A stretch of DNA of 64,000 nucleotides from Prosthecochloris ethylica (GCF_015234275.1 NZ_JADGII010000006.1); one strand, 5' to 3'; positions 25,046 through 35,100 are shown, counted from the stretch's first letter. Numbers and translations: made by a program. The notes: generated from the letters alone by a model not told the origin.

Positions 25046-25665
25046 TGGCCGTACGCATAGAGAAACGCGTTACCGCCGAGAGCCTGGAGAACATCATCAA
25101 TCGCTGCGGAAGAGACCACGAAACACCCCTCACTCCGGCCTGTTCTCGGACCGTTGAACGTCACGACATTCTGGAGGATCACGGGAAGGGAAACGTACCA
25201 TGCCGAATGGAGGACGATATCCCGCTCGAACGCGCGTGAATTGCGGAGAGAATCAAGTCCATGCAGCCGCATGGCGGGGCCATGATCGCCCTCGTAAACG
25301 TCTCCTGCCCGGTACAGGCCGAGGCTGCTCATGTTCGAACCCGGCTCGTTCGAAAAGGAACGGGCATAGAGTTCACCGCTGTTGATGCCGTGAGCGACCC
25401 TGAAGAGCCTTCTCTCCCCGGTGTCGAGATCGATAATGACCATGCGCCGGGCATAAGAGGGCCGGCTGTAGTCGACCACGGCAAGCACATCCGCCCGCTC
25501 CCCCGGATGCCGGGCAAGCCAGTCATGGAGGGCCTGGCGCGCCGCCTGTTCGGCCTGCGGAGATACCTGCGGACGAGTGAAGAGCAGCGCCCAGTACCCG
25601 AGCAGCACGGCAAGCAGACCAACCCCGGCAAGGCCGATTGCCCTGCGCCGAAGAGAGATGCTCAT
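25027..25665 (-). CDS. L,D-transpeptidase-like (murein) protein
   Basis: A 212-residue protein with an N-terminal membrane anchor (AIGLAGVGLLAVLLGYWALL). It carries a catalytic-domain pattern of the murein L,D-transpeptidase type: VDYSRPSYARRMVIIDLDTG, then MRLHGLDSL, HSAWYVS and the cysteine motif RSEGCFVVSS. It would cross-link or trim peptidoglycan in the periplasm. It overlaps the preceding SRPBCC gene by four bases, so the two form an operon. Confidence 0.8.
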   Translation of the reverse strand: MSISLRRRAIGLAGVGLLAVLLGYWALLFTRPQVSPQAEQAARQALHDWLARHPGERADVLAVVDYSRPSYARRMVIIDLDTGERRLFRVAHGINSGELYARSFSNEPGSNMSSLGLYRAGDVYEGDHGPAMRLHGLDSLRNSRAFERDIVLHSAWYVSLPVILQNVVTFNGPRTGRSEGCFVVSSAAIDDVLQALGGNAFLYAYGHHDVSE

Positions 25666-26102
25666 GAACGCTCGAGAAGCTCTTTGAGGTGTTCAAGGTT
25701 ACGGCGGAAACGCGGTTCGAAACCCCATCCGATCAGCGGATCGAACAGCGCGGCAATCCCTTCCGGTGACATGGTAAATCGATAGGTCACCCTGGTCGCG
25801 CCGTCTTCATCGGCGAACTCGATGGTCCCCTCGTAAGGAATCACGCTGTCGGTACTGGCAAACGTGCAGGAGGTTCCCGGCCGATAGGAGGTGATTTTCC
25901 ACTCCGTCCTGACAGGAAAGCCCATCACGCTGCGCACTTCGTATCCGGCAGTCCCTTTCCCGATCGGACCGGACGTGGTCACGGCGGACTCGATCACGTC
26001 CTCCTGCCAGACACGGTCGTTGGAAATGTCGGTAAGGTAGGACTCGACATCCGCTAACGGACGCTCGATGATGACTGAACTGGTAATCTGCATGGTCTTC
26101 AT
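25662..26102 (-). CDS. SRPBCC (START-like) domain protein
   Basis: A 146-residue soluble protein of the polyketide-cyclase/START fold. It opens with SSVIIERPLADVESYLTDIS, ends in the long C-terminal helix (RFRRNLEHLKELLERS) and has the sheet strands between. Such proteins form a hydrophobic pocket; the ligand is unknown. The start could be 26102 or 26093; neither has a good RBS. It is coupled to the transpeptidase gene by ATGA. Confidence 0.75.
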   Translation of the reverse strand: MKTMQITSSVIIERPLADVESYLTDISNDRVWQEDVIESAVTTSGPIGKGTAGYEVRSVMGFPVRTEWKITSYRPGTSCTFASTDSVIPYEGTIEFADEDGATRVTYRFTMSPEGIAALFDPLIGWGFEPRFRRNLEHLKELLERS

Positions 26103-26230
26103 TTTTTTGTGTGAACAGCGAACGGCGACCAATAATTCCGCAGGTTTCACGAGTTTGCTTCTACGCATCGGCTTTGCGTATTTTCCAGTTGTATCATCAA
26201 CCTCTTTGCTCTCTACGACGTATGACATCC

Positions 26231-27400
26231 ATGCCGAAAAAAATCATGCTGCTTGGCAGCGGTGAACTGGGAAAGGAATTCGTGATTGCCGCCAAACGCC
26301 TGGGGCAGCATGTCATCGCTGTCGACAACTACGATAACGCTCCTGCCCAGCAGGTGGCCGATGAGCGGGAAGTGATCGACATGCTCGACGGAACGGCTCT
26401 CGACCGGATTGTCGCAGAGCACCGGCCGGACATCATCGTACCGGAAATCGAAGCGATCCGCACGGAGCGCCTCTATGCCTATGAAGAGCGCGGCATCAGG
26501 GTCGTACCCTCGGCCAGGGCCGTGAATTTCACCATGAACCGCAAGGCGATCCGCGATCTCGCAGCACAGGAGCTGGGCCTGAGGACGGCCCGCTACCGAT
26601 ATGCTTCTTCTCTCGACGAACTGCGCCGGGCGATCGATGAGATCGGCCTGCCATGCGTGGTCAAACCCCTGATGAGTTCCTCGGGCAAGGGCCAGTCGAC
26701 CGTGAAAAGCTCCGGGGAGATCGAAAAGGCATGGAGGTATTCGCAGAGCGGGAAACGGGGAGACAGCACGGAAGTGATCGTCGAAGGGTTCGTGGACTTC
26801 CATACGGAGATCACGCTCCTGACCGTAACCCAGCAGAACGGCCCCACACTCTTCTGTTCCCCGATCGGCCACCGCCAGGAGAGAGGGGACTACCAGGAAA
26901 GCTGGCAGCCCTGCCCGATACTCGACGAACAGCTCCGCGAAGCACAGGACATGGCAGAAAAAGTCACCCGGGCTCTTGGCGGCGCAGGAATCTGGGGTGT
27001 GGAATTTTTCGTGGCAGACGACGGCCTGTACTTCTCGGAACTCTCCCCGCGACCGCACGATACCGGGATGGTCACCCTGGCCGGTACCCAGAACCTGACG
27101 GAATTCGACCTGCACGCGAGGGCCGTCCTGGAGCTGCCGGTGCCGGAGATTGCACTGCTGCGGGCAGGCGCAAGTGCCGTCATCCTTGCTGACAGCGAAG
27201 GCAACGCCCCGGTCTTCACCGGCATCGACACGGCCATGCTGCAGCCCGGTACCGATATACGCCTGTTCGGCAAACCCTCGACCCGACCGTACCGACGCAT
27301 GGGGGTTGCGCTTGTCTCCGGCCAGCCGGACACCGATACCGCTGAACTGCGGAAGCAGGCAACCAGCGCCGCCGCGAAGATCACCGTCACGAGCAGCTGA
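26231..27400 (+). CDS. purT: Formate-dependent phosphoribosylglycinamide formyltransferase
   Basis: Makes formyl-GAR from GAR, formate and ATP in purine synthesis, independent of folate. The 389-residue ATP-grasp enzyme has the N-terminal IMLLGSGELGKEFVIAA, the nucleotide region CVVKPLMSSSGKGQS and the metal site VEFFVADDGLYFSELSPRPH. Length equals the family norm of about 390. The start is ATG 26231 or the ATG at 26222 just before; the frame remains open upstream but without similarity. It stands alone, divergent from the SRPBCC gene. Confidence 0.95.
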   Translation: MPKKIMLLGSGELGKEFVIAAKRLGQHVIAVDNYDNAPAQQVADEREVIDMLDGTALDRIVAEHRPDIIVPEIEAIRTERLYAYEERGIRVVPSARAVNFTMNRKAIRDLAAQELGLRTARYRYASSLDELRRAIDEIGLPCVVKPLMSSSGKGQSTVKSSGEIEKAWRYSQSGKRGDSTEVIVEGFVDFHTEITLLTVTQQNGPTLFCSPIGHRQERGDYQESWQPCPILDEQLREAQDMAEKVTRALGGAGIWGVEFFVADDGLYFSELSPRPHDTGMVTLAGTQNLTEFDLHARAVLELPVPEIALLRAGASAVILADSEGNAPVFTGIDTAMLQPGTDIRLFGKPSTRPYRRMGVALVSGQPDTDTAELRKQATSAAAKITVTSS

Positions 27401-27481
27401 CGAAAGCAGGGCGACGGAGACCCGGTAACTGCATGGACGCCAGGGCATCGACCGCTCCACGATTCGACAGATCAACACTCT

Positions 27482-28918
27482 TCATACCGTCCTCCGGAAG
27501 CAGGCGAGCGTTTCGATGTGACTGGTGTGCGGGAACATGTCGACCGGCTGCACCTCGTCGAGCCGGTAATCCCACTGACAGATTTCCTTGCCGTCGCGGG
27601 CAAGGTTCGCCGGGTTGCAGCTGACGTAGACGATAGTCTCGGGCTGCAGTTTCAGCATGGTTTTCAGCGCTTTGGGATGCATGCCCGCCCGGGGAGGATC
27701 GGTCACGATCACTCTCGGCATGCCGTACTCCCCGAGTGTCGGAAGCAGGCTTTCGAAATTCTTGAGGTCGGCATGGATAAACGAGGCATTGCCGATGCCG
27801 TTGGCCTGTGCATTTTCACGCGCATCGATAATGGAGCTTTCCACCACCTCGAGCCCGACAGCCCGGCGACACCGCTCTGCAAGGTACAGGGTAATGGTCC
27901 CGGTTCCGCAGTACAGGTCATAGACAACGTCATTCTCCTCGAGACCTGCCAGGTTCATGATACCGTCATAGAGCGCTTCGGCCTGGCGGGTGTTGGTCTG
28001 AAAAAACGAATTGGCCGAAATCCTGAAATGCAGGTCGCCCAGCCGCTCGCGGATGGTTCCGTCGCCATGGATCACCTGTTCCGAGTCACCGACAGCCACC
28101 GTGTTTTTCCTGGTGGTCACGTTGTTGACAATCGTCATCTTCTGCTCCGGCATCCGTTCGAGCAACCGGTCACGGTATGCCTGCATCAGCTTCGCATCGA
28201 ACGCCGAGGTCACGATATTGACCATGAGTTCATCATGTTCTTCGCTGTAGCGAAGCATGAGATTTCGCAGGAACCCGGTATGCTCACGAATCGCATAGGG
28301 CTCCACCCCGTGCTCGATCACGAACTCGCGGGTCACCGAAAGCGCTTCGTTCATGCAGGGTTTGGCCAGGTAGCAGGTATCGATTTCGAGCACTTTTTCG
28401 AAATTACCGGGAGCGTGAAAACCGAGCGCAAAGTCTTTCGGCCTTGAAAGAGTTTCCAAGTCGAGTTCCTCTGGAAGCAGGTAGCGCTTGCTCGAACAGG
28501 AAAATTCCACCTTGTTGCGGTAATGGCAGACCTCGGGGGCCGGCTTCACCGGCAGAACGTCAACAGCTGTCAGACCGCCGATATGGCTGAGTGCATCGGC
28601 TACTTTCTTGTGCTTGTAGGAGAGCTGGGCATCGTAACGTACATGCATCCATTTGCAGCCGCCGCACACACCGAAGACAGGGCAGACCGGGTCGACACGA
28701 TCGGATGAAGGTTCGAGCAGCTCGAGACTGACCGCCTCGAGATACCGGGGCTTCACCCTGATGATCTTCGCCCGTACACGGTCACCGACAGCCAGCGTAC
28801 CGCGCACCAGTGCACCTGCTCCACTCTCGAGCACTCCGAAACACTGGTCCTTTTCAGCGATATCGGAAATAACAAGCTCGATCTCTTCTCCTTTCCTGTA
28901 CACGTCACGTAATGACAT
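27482..28918 (-). CDS. rlmD: 23S rRNA (uracil-C5)-methyltransferase, RlmD/RumA family
   Basis: A 478-residue SAM-dependent RNA methyltransferase. It has an N-terminal TRAM domain (about 1-65), a 4Fe-4S cysteine set (CPVFGVCGGCKW and a Cys in the region of residue 155), SAM motif YDLYCGTGTITLYLA, catalytic loop VTDPPRAGMHPKAL and nucleophile Cys in VYVSCNPANLARD. It targets a uridine in 23S rRNA; whether U1939 or U747 cannot be proven here. It lies four bases after the ROK kinase gene in a minus-strand run. Confidence 0.9.
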   Translation of the reverse strand: MSLRDVYRKGEEIELVISDIAEKDQCFGVLESGAGALVRGTLAVGDRVRAKIIRVKPRYLEAVSLELLEPSSDRVDPVCPVFGVCGGCKWMHVRYDAQLSYKHKKVADALSHIGGLTAVDVLPVKPAPEVCHYRNKVEFSCSSKRYLLPEELDLETLSRPKDFALGFHAPGNFEKVLEIDTCYLAKPCMNEALSVTREFVIEHGVEPYAIREHTGFLRNLMLRYSEEHDELMVNIVTSAFDAKLMQAYRDRLLERMPEQKMTIVNNVTTRKNTVAVGDSEQVIHGDGTIRERLGDLHFRISANSFFQTNTRQAEALYDGIMNLAGLEENDVVYDLYCGTGTITLYLAERCRRAVGLEVVESSIIDARENAQANGIGNASFIHADLKNFESLLPTLGEYGMPRVIVTDPPRAGMHPKALKTMLKLQPETIVYVSCNPANLARDGKEICQWDYRLDEVQPVDMFPHTSHIETLACFRRTV

Positions 28919-28921
28919 ACT

Positions 28922-29836
28922 TTATCTGTTTGCTGTTAACAATGCGGCTCCGAACACTCCCGCGCTGTCACCAAGCAGGGGCCTGGCGAACGGGATATCG
29001 AGGGAACCGTTGAAGAGATGGCGTTCCACCGCCCTGCGGGTACGGTCGGTATAGAGCAGGTCGATATTGCCGACACCGCCGCCGATAACGACCAGGGAAG
29101 GATCGAGAATATTGATCACCCCGGCAACCGCCCTGCCGAATCCTTCGACCAGACGGCTCATCACCTCAGCTGCTGCAGGGTCACTGTCCGCCCGCTGAGC
29201 AATCTCCGGCAGAGGCCGGTGACTGCCTGCCAGAGCCACGTAGTATCGTTCGAGCGCCGGACCCGAAAGGACAGTTTCGACACATCCCCTCCTTCCGCAA
29301 TAACAGGGGTCGCCCCCCTCGACGAGGACATTGTGGCCCCACTCGCCGGCAATGCCGTGCGCCCCGTGCAGCAGTCGGCCGCCACAGATGATACCGCCGC
29401 CGACACCGGTACCGAGAATGATGCCGAACACCGCTCCGCTGCCGGCAGATGCGACCTCCCGACCCGCCCCGAGACGGTACTCTGCGAGAGCGAAGCAGTT
29501 GGCGTCGTTCTCCACCAGGACCTCCCGCTGAAGAAGCTTTTCAAGATCTCTCCGGATCGTGGTGCCGTTCAGGCAGACCGTATTTGAATTTTTCAGCCGG
29601 CCGGTCCGGCTGTCGATCGACCCCGGTGTACCGATGCCGATGCAGGCAGGAATGCGAGCACCGCTCTCCCGGGACATACGCTGCAGCAGCAACTCTATTC
29701 TGGAGAGAATGTGAGGGTAGCCTTTCTCTGCCTCCGTAGGCAGCCGGAGGCGTATGAGCGGCCTGAGCCCGCAAGCGTCAAGCACGACTCCTTCGACCTT
29801 GGTGCCCCCCAGATCTATTCCCCAGAGCTGCTGCAT
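28922..29836 (-). CDS. ROK-family sugar kinase
   Basis: A 304-residue kinase with the phosphate loop GIDLGGTKVEG, the sugar/ATP region VENDANCFALAEYRLG with GIILGTGVGGGII, and the ROK zinc motif GEWGHNVLVEGG then CYCGRRGCVE. It probably phosphorylates glucose or fructose, feeding glycogen turnover, but substrate choice is not readable. It sits between a PAP2 gene and rlmD with gaps of three bases each, so they are one transcript. Confidence 0.88.
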   Translation of the reverse strand: MQQLWGIDLGGTKVEGVVLDACGLRPLIRLRLPTEAEKGYPHILSRIELLLQRMSRESGARIPACIGIGTPGSIDSRTGRLKNSNTVCLNGTTIRRDLEKLLQREVLVENDANCFALAEYRLGAGREVASAGSGAVFGIILGTGVGGGIICGGRLLHGAHGIAGEWGHNVLVEGGDPCYCGRRGCVETVLSGPALERYYVALAGSHRPLPEIAQRADSDPAAAEVMSRLVEGFGRAVAGVINILDPSLVVIGGGVGNIDLLYTDRTRRAVERHLFNGSLDIPFARPLLGDSAGVFGAALLTANR

Positions 29837-29839
29837 AGA

Positions 29840-30436
29840 CTACCCCCTTTTCGCGTTACGCAGGTAACCGACCTGGACTACATTCTTGAACCACCATGAA
29901 CAACAGAGGTACACCACTGCACCGCACCCCGCCCCAATGAGAATTCCCGCCAGGACATCGGAAGGATAGTGCACCCCCACGTACATCCTCGACCATGACA
30001 CGATCAGGGCATAACCGATTGCCACACCGCTGAAGAGGCGTTCCGTCAGGCCACCCCCGGTGAAACAGATCCGGATCACGGCCGCAGAAGCAGCTGAAAC
30101 CGATGCGTGTGTCGAAGCGAACGAGAACGAGCGCGGCGCCTCGATCAGTAACCGGCACCACTCAAGTTCGAAGCATGGTCTCGGCCTTCCGGCAAGGGGC
30201 TTGAGGATACCCGATGTCACCACTCCGGCAGCACATGCGGCAAGTACGGCAAGGAACAGGATGAGCACCCCCTGCTTTCCCCGGTACACCACAACAAACA
30301 GGGCCGCCAGGAGAACGACAGCACCTGACAGCCCCGGACTGGAAACGGACACCATGAAATGGTCTGCAGCAGGATGAACCAGATGACGGTTCACCAGTTT
30401 CAGAAACAGTTCATCCGCCTGCTGCAGCAGCTCCAT
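29840..30436 (-). CDS. PAP2-family membrane phosphatase
   Basis: A 198-residue membrane protein with five or six helices. The three PAP2 signature parts are LKPLAGRPRPC, SFASTHASVSA (an unusual form of the PSGH block, keeping its His) and SRMYVGVHYPSDVLAG. It probably removes phosphate from lipid phosphates such as undecaprenyl or phosphatidylglycerol phosphate. It is nine bases after yidC on the same strand. Confidence 0.85.
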   Translation of the reverse strand: MELLQQADELFLKLVNRHLVHPAADHFMVSVSSPGLSGAVVLLAALFVVVYRGKQGVLILFLAVLAACAAGVVTSGILKPLAGRPRPCFELEWCRLLIEAPRSFSFASTHASVSAASAAVIRICFTGGGLTERLFSGVAIGYALIVSWSRMYVGVHYPSDVLAGILIGAGCGAVVYLCCSWWFKNVVQVGYLRNAKRG

Positions 30437-30445
30437 GGCATGACC

Positions 30446-32200
30446 TCAACGCTTGCGCGAATTCTTTTTCTTTTTCTGGCCCTTTGCAGGAGACGGGGCC
30501 GGAGAAATCGCCGGCAGGTCCTCCGTGGACGTGGTTTTATTGATATACCAGGTCTGCGCGATACTGAAGACATTGAACATCAGGTAGTAGAGCCCGAGAC
30601 CTGCCGGAAGGTTGTTGAAAAACAACAGCATCATGGCCGGGAAAATATAGAGCATGGCCTTCATCTGCTCGTTGGTCTGTGATGCCGGCGTGATTTTCTG
30701 CTGCACGTAGACCGCCCCGGCCATCAGGATCGGAAACAGGGCGATATGATCACCGTAGAGCGGAATGCTGAACCCGAAATCGAGAATGGAATCCGGGACC
30801 GAGAGATCCTTCGCCCAGAGAAATCCCTCCTGGCGGAGCTGGATCGACGAACGGAAAACATAGAACATGGCAAACAGAAGCGGCATCTGGATCACGACAG
30901 GCAGACAGCCTCCGAGCGGATTGACCCCAGCCTCCTTGTAGATCCTGCTGAGTTCGCTCTGCATTTTCGCCGGATTGTCCTTGTATTTCTCCTGAAGCTC
31001 CTTGAGCATCGGCTGCAGGGCCGCCATTTTTTTCATGGACTTCGTGGAAGCCATGGTCAATGGATACGTGACGAGCTTGATCAAGAGAGCGAAAATGATG
31101 ATGATGAGCCCGTAGTTGCCGATAAAGTTGTTCAGGAGATTGAAAATGGGCAGGATAATGTACTCGGCAAAAGGACGCGTCAGCCAGTCCCATCCGAAAT
31201 CCATGATCTTTTCGAGATCCACTCCGAGAGCCTTGACCGTATTGTAGCTGATCGGCCCGACATAGAGGTCGAGTGATTCCGTAAAGGTGTTTTCGTCTGA
31301 CGGAACCCGGAATTTCAGTGCGGCCGTATAGTCTTCGAACAGCTGGCCGGCAAACCGCTCACCTGTAAGGTAGACCCCTTCCGTCGCGGACGAGGGAATC
31401 AGCGAAGCGACAAAGTACTTGGTGCGCACGGCAACCCATTCCGCCGTGCCGGACTGCTCTTCACGATAGTTTCGTGACGGATCGGCTGCATCGAGCTTGA
31501 GCAGTCCTCCGCCCATGTAGGCTGAAGCCCAGGAATGCTGGAGCTCATCCTCGTCATTTTTTTCTGAATGCACCAGGCCCCCGTCCCACTGCACCTGCAG
31601 CTCGTCACCGGCGAGCTGGCCGGCGAAACCGTTCATCTGCACATCATAGCCGATACGATAGCTGTCACCGCTGAACGTATAGACCACGTCGATGGTTTTG
31701 CCCGGCGATACCTCGAGCGAATAACGAACATCGAAGGTCTCATCTCCTGAAAGCGATGTTTCTCTCCCGGGGGTTGACGTCCTGAAATAGAGATCGCGGG
31801 TGTCGATCGATTTTCCTCCCCTGGTCAGGAAAAACAGTGACAGGGCTCCGCTGTCGGTATTCTTGACAAGATCGAACCGCTCACGGTTGGAGTCGAGATG
31901 CTCCTTGAGAACCAGGGATTTCAACGTCGCTCCGTGACTGGAGAGCACGGCGGTAAAGAGTTCGTTATCGATGGTCAGGAGCTGCTCTTCACCTTGCGCA
32001 GCTGCTGAAAACTCCCCGAGCATATCGCCGGGACCGGCTTCTGCAGCCCGCTCGCGCTCTGTCGCCATATCATCCTCGACTGCCGCGGCAACAGGACGGT
32101 CCATTTCCTGAAGGGGCTTGCGCTCCGGGGCCATGAACTGCATCCATACAATCATGATCAACGCGATCAAGACAAGGCCGATCACCGAATTTTTATCCAT
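30446..32200 (-). CDS. yidC: Membrane protein insertase YidC
   Basis: A 584-residue insertase. It has an N-terminal helix (SVIGLVLIALIMIVWMQFMA), a large periplasmic domain (about 60-360) and the conserved five-helix core with GLIIIIFALLIKLVTYPLT, MKKMAALQPMLKELQEKY and GGCLPVVIQMPLLFAMF. The C-terminus is basic. It inserts membrane proteins alone or with SecYEG/SecDF. ATG 32200 overlaps the yidD end by eight bases, the usual arrangement in the rpmH-rnpA-yidD-yidC run. Confidence 0.96.
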   Translation of the reverse strand: MDKNSVIGLVLIALIMIVWMQFMAPERKPLQEMDRPVAAAVEDDMATERERAAEAGPGDMLGEFSAAAQGEEQLLTIDNELFTAVLSSHGATLKSLVLKEHLDSNRERFDLVKNTDSGALSLFFLTRGGKSIDTRDLYFRTSTPGRETSLSGDETFDVRYSLEVSPGKTIDVVYTFSGDSYRIGYDVQMNGFAGQLAGDELQVQWDGGLVHSEKNDEDELQHSWASAYMGGGLLKLDAADPSRNYREEQSGTAEWVAVRTKYFVASLIPSSATEGVYLTGERFAGQLFEDYTAALKFRVPSDENTFTESLDLYVGPISYNTVKALGVDLEKIMDFGWDWLTRPFAEYIILPIFNLLNNFIGNYGLIIIIFALLIKLVTYPLTMASTKSMKKMAALQPMLKELQEKYKDNPAKMQSELSRIYKEAGVNPLGGCLPVVIQMPLLFAMFYVFRSSIQLRQEGFLWAKDLSVPDSILDFGFSIPLYGDHIALFPILMAGAVYVQQKITPASQTNEQMKAMLYIFPAMMLLFFNNLPAGLGLYYLMFNVFSIAQTWYINKTTSTEDLPAISPAPSPAKGQKKKKNSRKR

Positions 32201-32474
32201 TATCTTGTTTTTTTGAATGTTTTGATGGTGTTCCCGGTAACGGGACGGGATCGTACCCGCCTTTGTTGAACGGATTACAGCGCAGTACACGCCAGACCGT
32301 CAGAAGCGTTGCGTGAAAAAAATTAAAGCGCTCGTAGGCTTCAAGCGCGTAGCGGGAACACGTGGGATAAAATCGACAGGATGGTCCTGTAACAGGCGAA
32401 ATGTAGGACCGGTAAAACGTAATCAGCAGAACAGGAATCCTGTTGACCGTTTTCCAGAAAGAATTGAGTTCCAT
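32193..32474 (-). CDS. yidD: Membrane protein insertion efficiency factor YidD
   Basis: A 93-residue protein with an amphipathic N-terminus and the family core ISPVTGPSCRFYPTCSRYAL, then CNPFNKGGYDPVP. Its position between rnpA and yidC is diagnostic. Confidence 0.95.
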   Translation of the reverse strand: MELNSFWKTVNRIPVLLITFYRSYISPVTGPSCRFYPTCSRYALEAYERFNFFHATLLTVWRVLRCNPFNKGGYDPVPLPGTPSKHSKKQDNG

Positions 32475-32487
32475 GATGCTTGTTTAT

Positions 32488-32949
32488 CTACGGGCTTTCA
32501 GCATTCCGGCAATCCTGGTCATTTTCTGCATCAAGATTGCGGATCACATCTTCAAGCAGTCCGTTGATCTCTTTTCGCAACATATCGACAGAAAGCGCGG
32601 TACCGGTACGACCGGTATAGATCAATGCCATGCACAATGATTTGCCGCTCTTCCTGGCCAGGGAGCGGGCACAGGCCACTGCCGACGATTTTTCATGACG
32701 ATAGGCCTCTCTCATCAGCCTCCTGATCCGGTTTCGACGGGTCGCGCGGGGGACAGCTCTTTTACTGACCACGAACAGCACCTGCGCAGCATCCTGAAGG
32801 GTATCATCGTCACGGCGATTCACAGACGTGTAGAGAATCCTGAGAATACCACGCCTGAAGCTTTTTCCCGAAGCAAAAAGCCCGGCGATCTGTTTTCTCC
32901 CCCTGAGAATCTCGTTTTTTCCCAGGGTGTTTCGGATAACCTGATTCAC
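32488..32949 (-). CDS. rnpA: Ribonuclease P protein component
   Basis: A 153-residue basic protein, the cofactor of RNase P RNA in tRNA 5' processing. The signature RATRRNRIRRLMREAYR is clear. The C-terminal tail is longer than in many bacteria, where about 120 residues is usual. It follows rpmH on the minus strand, 76 bases downstream. Confidence 0.95.
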   Translation of the reverse strand: MNQVIRNTLGKNEILRGRKQIAGLFASGKSFRRGILRILYTSVNRRDDDTLQDAAQVLFVVSKRAVPRATRRNRIRRLMREAYRHEKSSAVACARSLARKSGKSLCMALIYTGRTGTALSVDMLRKEINGLLEDVIRNLDAENDQDCRNAESP

Positions 32950-33025
32950 AGCACTGAGACCTGTTCACAAGAACTCCGGCTGGAACCCTGCACGATCATT
33001 CCGGAGCAGGGTCGCGGCAGAATGA

Positions 33026-33187
33026 TTATTTCTTGCTGGTTCCCATCGCACTGCTGACAGAAAGAGAGTGGCGACCTTTGGCACGGCGTGAAGTAATCAC
33101 CCGACGGCCGTTTTTTGTAGCCATGCGTGCCCTGAAACCGTGTTTATTGCGTCTTTTTCTGTTATGTGGCTGAAACGTCCTTTTCAT
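33026..33187 (-). CDS. rpmH: 50S ribosomal protein L34
   Basis: A 53-residue, very basic protein read from the sequence: it starts MKRTFQPHNRKRRNKHGFR and continues to RRAKGRHSLSVS. This is typical of L34 with a slightly extended tail. It is the first gene of the minus-strand run leading away from the origin. Confidence 0.96.
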   Translation of the reverse strand: MKRTFQPHNRKRRNKHGFRARMATKNGRRVITSRRAKGRHSLSVSSAMGTSKK

Positions 33188-33621
33188 GATAGAAACACTC
33201 CTCGAATCTACTCAATATTGTATTCAAAAAACAGGATCTCTAATTTATAAATAAGAAAAATGAAATCCAAAAAAATCATCTCGAACCATCCAACCCATCC
33301 CTCTCCCCAACCATCAACACCAACCGTTATCCACATTGTGGATAACTTGTGGATAAATTTTTTCACTCCCCCGAAACACGCATGAAACCTGAACCAAAAT
33401 TCTTTCCACACCTGTGGACAACTCCGAGACCCGTATAGCCTAAGAAACAATAAAAAAACATCTTAACCTGTGGAAAAACAGTGTTGAGATTCTGTTACAA
33501 CCCGACCCCGTATTTCCACAACACAATTGTTTTTTATCCACCGAAAATCTTAAATTGTGCACATCGAATGTTGATGATTTTCTCCTGAAGCGACAAACAC
33601 GTCTTAAATACGCCACTCTCC
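33188..33621. other. Replication origin candidate (oriC) upstream of dnaA
   Basis: An AT-rich gap of 434 bases between the divergent rpmH and dnaA genes. Perfect DnaA boxes TTATCCACA occur at 33327-33335 (plus) and 33337-33345 and 33348-33356 (minus). Near-matches lie at 33413-33421, 33469-33477 and 33534-33542. Gene directions diverge here as expected at an origin. The promoters of rpmH and dnaA must also lie in this stretch. Confidence 0.85.
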
Positions 33622-35100
33622 ATGTCTCATACTCAGCCCCACGACCTGGTGCAGAAAAGCACAGAAACCCATCCCGTGAACGCAGGTTTTGCTCAGAAAG
33701 TATGGGATGCGTGCATCGAGATCATCAGGGGTAAAATCAACAATCAGGCGTTCAAGACCTGGTTTACTCCTATCAGACCCCTGCATTTCGCGGACAATGA
33801 GCTGACCATCGAGGTTCCAAGCCAGTTTTTCTATGAGTGGATCGAAGAAAACTATTCACGCTACGTGAAGGATGCTCTCAAGGAGATTATCGGTTCTGAA
33901 GGCAAGCTGATGTATTCGATTGTGATGGATAAATCGCAGGGCCATCCCGTGACAATTGAGTTGCCGCAGCAGAACATGGCCACGGCCGTCACCACTCCGA
34001 TTGAAGAAGAGGAGCATCGCGAAGAGGCCGCAGAACGCGAACGGTTCCGCAAAAACCGCCAGAAATTCGAAAGCCACCTCAACCCGAAGTATACGTTTTC
34101 CACCCTCATCAGGGGCGACTGCAACTCACTTGCGTTTGCGGCGTCAAAATCGGTCTCCCAGAATCCTGGCCAGAACGCTTTCAATCCGCTGGTTATCTAT
34201 GGAGGGGTAGGTCTGGGAAAAACGCACATGATGCAGGCTATCGGCAATCAGGTACGTGAAAACGCCCATTCCAGTTACGTCCTGTACGTGTCGAGTGAAA
34301 AGTTTGCCATTGATTTTGTCAATGCGATCCAGAACGGAAACATCCAGGAATTCTCCTCGTTCTATCGAACGATCGATGTGCTGATTATCGACGACATCCA
34401 GTTTTTTGCCGGCAAGGAAAAAACCCAGGAAGAGATTTTTCACATCTTCAATACGCTCCATCAGTCAAACAAGCAGATCATCCTGTCATCGGACCGGCCC
34501 ATCAAGGAAATCAAAGGGATCGAGGACAGGCTGATCTCACGATTCAACTGGGGCTTGTCGGTCGATCTTCAGCCACCGGACTACGAGACCAGAAAAGCGA
34601 TTATCCAGAGCAAGCTCGAGCAGAACGGCGTGACGCTCGACAGTAACATTGTCGACTTCATCGCGACCAATGTCACCCAGAACGTCAGAGAGCTGGAAGG
34701 CTGCATTGTCAAACTCCTGGCGGCCCACTCCCTCTTCAATCAGGAAATCGACCTGGCGTTTACCAAATCGACACTCAAGGATATTATCAGGATCCAGGCA
34801 AAACAGCTGACGCTCGATACGATAGAAAAGGCTGTATGTTCCTATTTTTCGATTACGCCGAACGACCTGAAAGGAAAATCGAAAAAAAAGGAAATCGCGA
34901 CAGGACGGCAGATAGCGATGTACCTGAGCAAGGAACTCACAGATTCGTCACTGAAAACTATCGGGCTGCACTTCGGCGGGCGGGATCATTCGACGGTCAT
35001 TCATGGCTGCAGCACCGTCAGCAAAAAAATGGAGAAGTCGATGGAGATGAGAAATACGGTGGAGGAGCTGAAAAAACGAATCGAGATCATGTCGATGTAA
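33622..35100 (+). CDS. dnaA: Chromosomal replication initiator DnaA
   Basis: A 492-residue initiator ATPase. An N-terminal DnaB-contact domain ends near residue 95, followed by a variable linker. The AAA+ core has GGVGLGKTHMMQAIGN and IIDDIQFFAGKEKTQEE. The C-terminal DNA-binding domain has GLHFGGRDHSTVIHGC. It binds the TTATCCACA boxes seen on both sides of the gene. Confidence 0.98.
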   Translation: MSHTQPHDLVQKSTETHPVNAGFAQKVWDACIEIIRGKINNQAFKTWFTPIRPLHFADNELTIEVPSQFFYEWIEENYSRYVKDALKEIIGSEGKLMYSIVMDKSQGHPVTIELPQQNMATAVTTPIEEEEHREEAAERERFRKNRQKFESHLNPKYTFSTLIRGDCNSLAFAASKSVSQNPGQNAFNPLVIYGGVGLGKTHMMQAIGNQVRENAHSSYVLYVSSEKFAIDFVNAIQNGNIQEFSSFYRTIDVLIIDDIQFFAGKEKTQEEIFHIFNTLHQSNKQIILSSDRPIKEIKGIEDRLISRFNWGLSVDLQPPDYETRKAIIQSKLEQNGVTLDSNIVDFIATNVTQNVRELEGCIVKLLAAHSLFNQEIDLAFTKSTLKDIIRIQAKQLTLDTIEKAVCSYFSITPNDLKGKSKKKEIATGRQIAMYLSKELTDSSLKTIGLHFGGRDHSTVIHGCSTVSKKMEKSMEMRNTVEELKKRIEIMSM